DNA of 14,987 nucleotides from Patulibacter sp. (lineage in GTDB: Bacteria > Actinomycetota > Thermoleophilia > Solirubrobacterales > Solirubrobacteraceae). The position numbers were made by a program, and so were the translations under genes. Position 1 is the stretch's first letter. Every line of letters starts with the position of its first letter. The stretch is from assembly GCA_031119595.1 (NCBI GenBank), contig JAVHXX010000040.1:1-14987 (forward strand). Direction: 5' to 3'. The notes under the pieces were generated by a model, which was given only the letters and a program-made list of their open reading frames with translations, ran no database searches and was not told the origin of the DNA. Positions 12,157-14,987 of the stretch are shown one piece after another.

Positions 12157-13335
12157 TCAGACGAACTGGGCCGCCGCGTGGCCCGAGGCCCACGCCCACT
12201 GGAAGTTGAACCCGCCGAGGTGGCCCGTCACGTCGAGCACCTCACCGATGAAGTAGAGCCCGGGGCTCTTCAACGACTCCATGGTCTTCGACGACAGCTC
12301 GCTGGTGTCGACGCCGCCCAGGGTGACCTCCGCCGTGCGGTACCCCTCGGTGCCCGCGGGCACGACCTGCCAGGCCTCGAGCGCCTCGGCGATCTCCTTC
12401 AGCTGGGCCGCGGTGTACTGCTTCATCGGCCGGGACCAGAACCAGTGGTCCGCGAGCAGCGTCGCCATCTTCTTCGTGAACGCGTCGGCGAGGACGGTCC
12501 GCAGTTCGGCGTTGGGACGATCCGCCTGGTGGCGCTGGAGCCACTCGAAGGCGTCGTCGTCCGGGAGGAGGTTGATCTCGACGGCGTCGCCGAGCTGCCA
12601 GAAGGACGAGACCTGCAGGATCGCCGGGCCGCTCAGGCCGCGATGGGTGAAGAGGATGTTCTCCCGGAAGCGCTGTCCGTTGCAACTCACGAGGCAGTCG
12701 ACGGACGTCCCCGACAGCTCGTTGCACAGGTCGCTGAGGTCGTCGGTGATCACGAACGGTACGAGGCCCGCGCGGGTGGGGTGGACGTGATGCCCGAACT
12801 GTCGGGCGATCTCGTATCCCATGCCGCTGCCACCCAGCGTCGGCACGGAGAGTCCACCGGTGGCGACGACCACGGACTCGGTGGTGACCCGTCCGAGGTC
12901 GGTGTCGAGCACGTACCCATCGCCCGTGCGGTCGATCCCGCGGACTTCGGTGCCGAGGCGCAGGTCGACGCCGGCATTCCGGCACTCGTCGACGAGCATG
13001 TCGCGGATGTCCCGGGACTTGTCGTCGCAGAACAGCTGACCGAGCTTCTTCTCGTGGTACGGGATGCCGTGCCCGGCGACCATCCCGATGAAATCCCACG
13101 GGCTGTAGCGGGCCAGCGCGGACTTGAAGAAGTGCGGGTTGTGCGAGGCGTAGTGCTCGACGTCCGCGTACATGTTCGTGAAGTTGCAGCGCCCTCCGCC
13201 GGACATGAGGATCTTCTTGCCCGGCTTGTTCGCCCGTTCGATCAGCAGCACCTCGCGGCCGCGCCCGGCGGCGGTGAGGGCGCACATCATCCCGGCGGCA
13301 CCCGCGCCGATGATCACTACGTCCGTGGAGCGCAC
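12157..13335 (-). CDS. HI0933/YhiN-family FAD-binding flavoprotein (BaiN-like)
   Basis: A 392-residue cytoplasmic flavoprotein of the HI0933 family, variously annotated as aminoacetone oxidase, BaiN or YhiN; the physiological substrate is uncertain. The N-terminal FAD dinucleotide-binding motif is VVIIGAGAAGMMCALTAA (6-23). The family hallmark KPGKKILMSGGGRCNFTN (37-54) follows, then VVVATGGLSVPTLGGSGMGY (155-174). The C-terminal hallmark is IGEVLDVTGHLGGFNFQWAW (363-382). Full length. The start is GTG at 13335, just before the first strand. No strong Shine-Dalgarno is seen; CAGGAT 7 nt upstream could be a -10 with a leaderless start. It is divergent from yaaA across a 124-bp region, so the two may share control. 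Confidence 0.93.
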   Translation of the reverse strand: MRSTDVVIIGAGAAGMMCALTAAGRGREVLLIERANKPGKKILMSGGGRCNFTNMYADVEHYASHNPHFFKSALARYSPWDFIGMVAGHGIPYHEKKLGQLFCDDKSRDIRDMLVDECRNAGVDLRLGTEVRGIDRTGDGYVLDTDLGRVTTESVVVATGGLSVPTLGGSGMGYEIARQFGHHVHPTRAGLVPFVITDDLSDLCNELSGTSVDCLVSCNGQRFRENILFTHRGLSGPAILQVSSFWQLGDAVEINLLPDDDAFEWLQRHQADRPNAELRTVLADAFTKKMATLLADHWFWSRPMKQYTAAQLKEIAEALEAWQVVPAGTEGYRTAEVTLGGVDTSELSSKTMESLKSPGLYFIGEVLDVTGHLGGFNFQWAWASGHAAAQFV

Positions 13336-13442
13336 CCCTCACATCCTGCGGCATCCGCGGCGTAGGGGAGGTTCCGGGTGCGGCACCGGCGAGCACGACG
13401 GCCTTCAGCGCCGGCCCCGCGGCGGACGTGGTCACGGCCCAA

Positions 13443-13448
13443 TAGGCT
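13443..13448 (+). promoter_or_regulatory. Candidate -10 of yaaA
   Basis: TAGGCT fits TANNNT and lies 11 nt before the yaaA ATG, which would leave only a 4-5 nt leader. No clear -35 is seen at the usual spacing. Confidence 0.4.
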
Positions 13449-13459
13449 CGGCCTCGCCC

Positions 13460-14251
13460 ATGCTGACCGTCCTGTCGCCCGCCAAGTCGCTCGATTTCGA
13501 CTCGAAACTTCCGACCAAGAAGCACTCGCAGCCCCGTCTCCTCGACGGTGCCGAGGTGCTCGCCGACCAACTCGCGACATGGTCGCCCCAGGAGATCGCG
13601 CAGCTCATGTCGATCTCGGACGATCTCGCCGGGCTCAACGCACAGCGATTTCGCGACTTCGTGGTTCCGTTCGAGGTGGGCCGCGAGCGGCCCGCCGTCC
13701 TCGCGTTCGCCGGCGACGTCTACACCGGGATGGAGGCGCGGACCTTCGGCGAGCGGGACTTCACCGAGGCGCAGAAGAGCGTCCGGATCCTCTCCGGGCT
13801 CTACGGCCTCCTGCGCCCGTTGGACCTCATCGCGCCGTACCGCCTCGAGATGGGCACCCGCCTCACGACCTCCGCGGGCGACTCGCTCTATGCCTACTGG
13901 CGTGAGCGCGTGACCGCGCTGCTCGCCGAGGACCTCGACGAGTCACCCGGTCCGCCGGTGCTCTTGAACCTCGCGAGTGCCGAGTACTTCGGCGTCGTCG
14001 ACACGAAGGCGCTGGGCGCGAAGGTGATCTCGCCGCGGTTCCTCGACGCCCCGCTGGCGAATCCGTCCGAGCTGAAGGTGATCTCGTTCTCCGCCAAGCG
14101 CGCCCGGGGCGCCATGGCGAGCTGGCTCGTGCGCGAACGGATCCGCAGCCCGCGAAAGCTCCCCGAGTTCACTGGCCTGGGGTACGCGTACGACGCCGAC
14201 CGCTCGACCGCGGCCGAGCCGACCTTCGTGCGTACCGCCGCCGCGGGCTGA
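13460..14251 (+). CDS. yaaA: Peroxide stress protein YaaA (DUF328/UPF0246)
   Basis: In Escherichia coli YaaA is induced by hydrogen peroxide through OxyR and limits oxidative damage by lowering free intracellular iron; DNA binding has also been reported. This 263-residue protein is full length, and family motifs run its length: LSPAKSLDF (5-13), LAFAGDVYTGM (81-91), RILSGLYGLLRPLDLIAPYR (109-128), LEMGTRL (129-135), LLNLASAEYF (168-177) and KVISFSAKRARGAMASWL (206-223). ATG at 13460 begins exactly where family members start. TAGGCT 11 nt upstream suggests a very short leader. It is divergent from the flavoprotein gene. A catalase lies 12 kb away in this window, but nothing shows shared control. 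Confidence 0.95.
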   Translation: MLTVLSPAKSLDFDSKLPTKKHSQPRLLDGAEVLADQLATWSPQEIAQLMSISDDLAGLNAQRFRDFVVPFEVGRERPAVLAFAGDVYTGMEARTFGERDFTEAQKSVRILSGLYGLLRPLDLIAPYRLEMGTRLTTSAGDSLYAYWRERVTALLAEDLDESPGPPVLLNLASAEYFGVVDTKALGAKVISPRFLDAPLANPSELKVISFSAKRARGAMASWLVRERIRSPRKLPEFTGLGYAYDADRSTAAEPTFVRTAAAG

Positions 14252-14268
14252 CACCGGTCGGCCGGCGC

Positions 14269-14987
14269 TCAAGGATTGGCGATCGCGGCGAACGCGTGAC
14301 CTTCGTCGTCCGGTCCGCCGTAGCGGGTCGCGACGAGCGCGATGCGTCCGCTGGGGAGATAGGTGGCGGAATCGAGGCTCACGCCTCCGCCGCCGACGAG
14401 CGCCGTGATCCGATGGGGCGGACCGAACGCCGCGTTCTCCGTTCGGTGCGCCGCGAAGACGGCCGTCGCACCGCGGCCGATCGTCGACGACTGGTCCGCC
14501 GTGTCGTCCCAGATCACCGTGGTCCCGTCCGTCGGCGCCATGTCGGGGGCGTCGTGGACCTCGGCGTCGAACGCGAACGGTGCACGCAGCCGCGCAGCGA
14601 GGCGCCACCCCGAGGGTCCGTGGTCGAAGACGCGCAGGGTCTGGTCCTCAGCCCCGGCCAGCACGGTCACCTGCCGGTGTCGGTCGACCGCGATCGACAG
14701 GTTGCCCTGCTGGGTCGACGAGTTCCCGCCCGCTCCGAGCCGGGTGACCGGCCCGAACCGCGTGGCCCCTCGCAGGAGCGAGGCGGCGTAGACCCCGGTC
14801 GGTTCGCGCCCGTTCCCGGCAGCATCGGCCGCGTCGATGCTGAGCGCCACGACGAACGTGCCGTCACCGGCGAAGGTAGCCGCCGCGTAGGTGCTCCCGA
14901 CGATGCCGGCATCGATCGGGAGCTCCGGTCCGAGCGTGCCCGCAGGGCTGATCCGGCGCACGAACGCCGGGCGGCCCGTGCGGTTCA
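14269..14987 (-). CDS. C-terminal part of a beta-propeller-like protein, 5' end outside the window
   Basis: The minus-strand frame is open from the window edge to a TGA at 14269, giving about 239 visible residues; GTG codons inside are not needed as starts. Repeating units of about 50-60 residues can be seen, each with a strand, a turn and a second strand: STYAAATFAGDGTFVVALS, NLSIAVDRHRQVTVLAG, and SLDSATYLPSGRIALVATR. Between them lie segments such as GPVTRLGAGG and GPPHRITALVGGG. This pattern suggests a sialidase- or YVTN-like propeller, possibly exported, but the signal peptide would be off the edge. I do not recognise a specific family or a catalytic site. It converges on yaaA with 17 bp between the stop codons. 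Confidence 0.7.
   Translation of the reverse strand, partial: NRTGRPAFVRRISPAGTLGPELPIDAGIVGSTYAAATFAGDGTFVVALSIDAADAAGNGREPTGVYAASLLRGATRFGPVTRLGAGGNSSTQQGNLSIAVDRHRQVTVLAGAEDQTLRVFDHGPSGWRLAARLRAPFAFDAEVHDAPDMAPTDGTTVIWDDTADQSSTIGRGATAVFAAHRTENAAFGPPHRITALVGGGGVSLDSATYLPSGRIALVATRYGGPDDEGHAFAAIANP

Noticed and set aside
12178..13365. Plus-strand open frame of about 395 codons opposite the HI0933-type flavoprotein
   Set aside because: The minus-strand frame carries all hallmarks of a conserved family from end to end; the opposite frame shows no domain and is a codon-bias shadow.
1..14987. A mobile element, toxin-antitoxin pair, defence island or biosynthetic cluster
   Set aside because: No transposase, integrase, nuclease, small toxin or antitoxin, or synthase gene is seen, and base composition is uniform; the region reads as ordinary chromosome with stress and detoxification genes.

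Overview
The window is about 15 kb of very GC-rich DNA (strong G/C at third codon positions) from what looks like an actinobacterial chromosome. Leaderless promoters, the clade of the catalase, and YaaA, DUF3224 and COG4119-type Nudix relatives fit Actinobacteria. A Thermoleophilia/Solirubrobacterales member is my best guess, but nothing here proves it. There are no tRNA or rRNA genes, insertion sequences, CRISPR repeats or phage genes, and no gene-free stretch exceeds about 255 bp.

Layout, left to right. (1) 1-2194: 3' part of a haem catalase (+), convergent with a stand-alone methionine aminopeptidase (-). (2) 2363-4682: a plus-strand run of a GNAT acetyltransferase, a zinc-free MDR/quinone-oxidoreductase-like enzyme, and a closely spaced TVP38/TMEM64-type membrane protein. 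(3) 4734-6700 (-): a DHA2-type MFS drug exporter followed by a SnoaL-like protein. Their upstream region (6701-6850) holds 11-bp-phased direct repeats and a long dyad, and faces a SpoIIAA-like gene (+). (4) 7348-8301: a short-chain dehydrogenase preceded by a TetR-style palindrome. (5) 8329-9962: a small membrane protein and a VOC/glyoxalase-fold protein (-), a DUF3224 protein (+), and a 54-residue tautomerase-like gene (-). (6) 10044-10858 (-): a secreted protein of unknown function broken by a one-base frameshift. (7) 11113-12128 (+): a universal stress protein and a Nudix hydrolase. (8) 12157-14251: an HI0933/YhiN-type flavoprotein (-) divergent from the peroxide-stress protein YaaA (+). 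(9) 14269 to the end (-): the C-terminal part of a large, probably beta-propeller, protein.

The genes do not form one pathway. The common theme is stress and detoxification: catalase, YaaA, universal stress protein, Nudix, oxidoreductases, efflux and VOC protein. They sit mostly in one- or two-gene transcription units. The most informative signals are regulatory: six genes have a -10-like hexamer 6-7 nt before the start codon (leaderless layout), and two operators appear to belong to regulators encoded elsewhere. I found no convincing new multi-gene system; the operators, the frameshifted secreted gene and the short tautomerase gene are the items most worth a second look.
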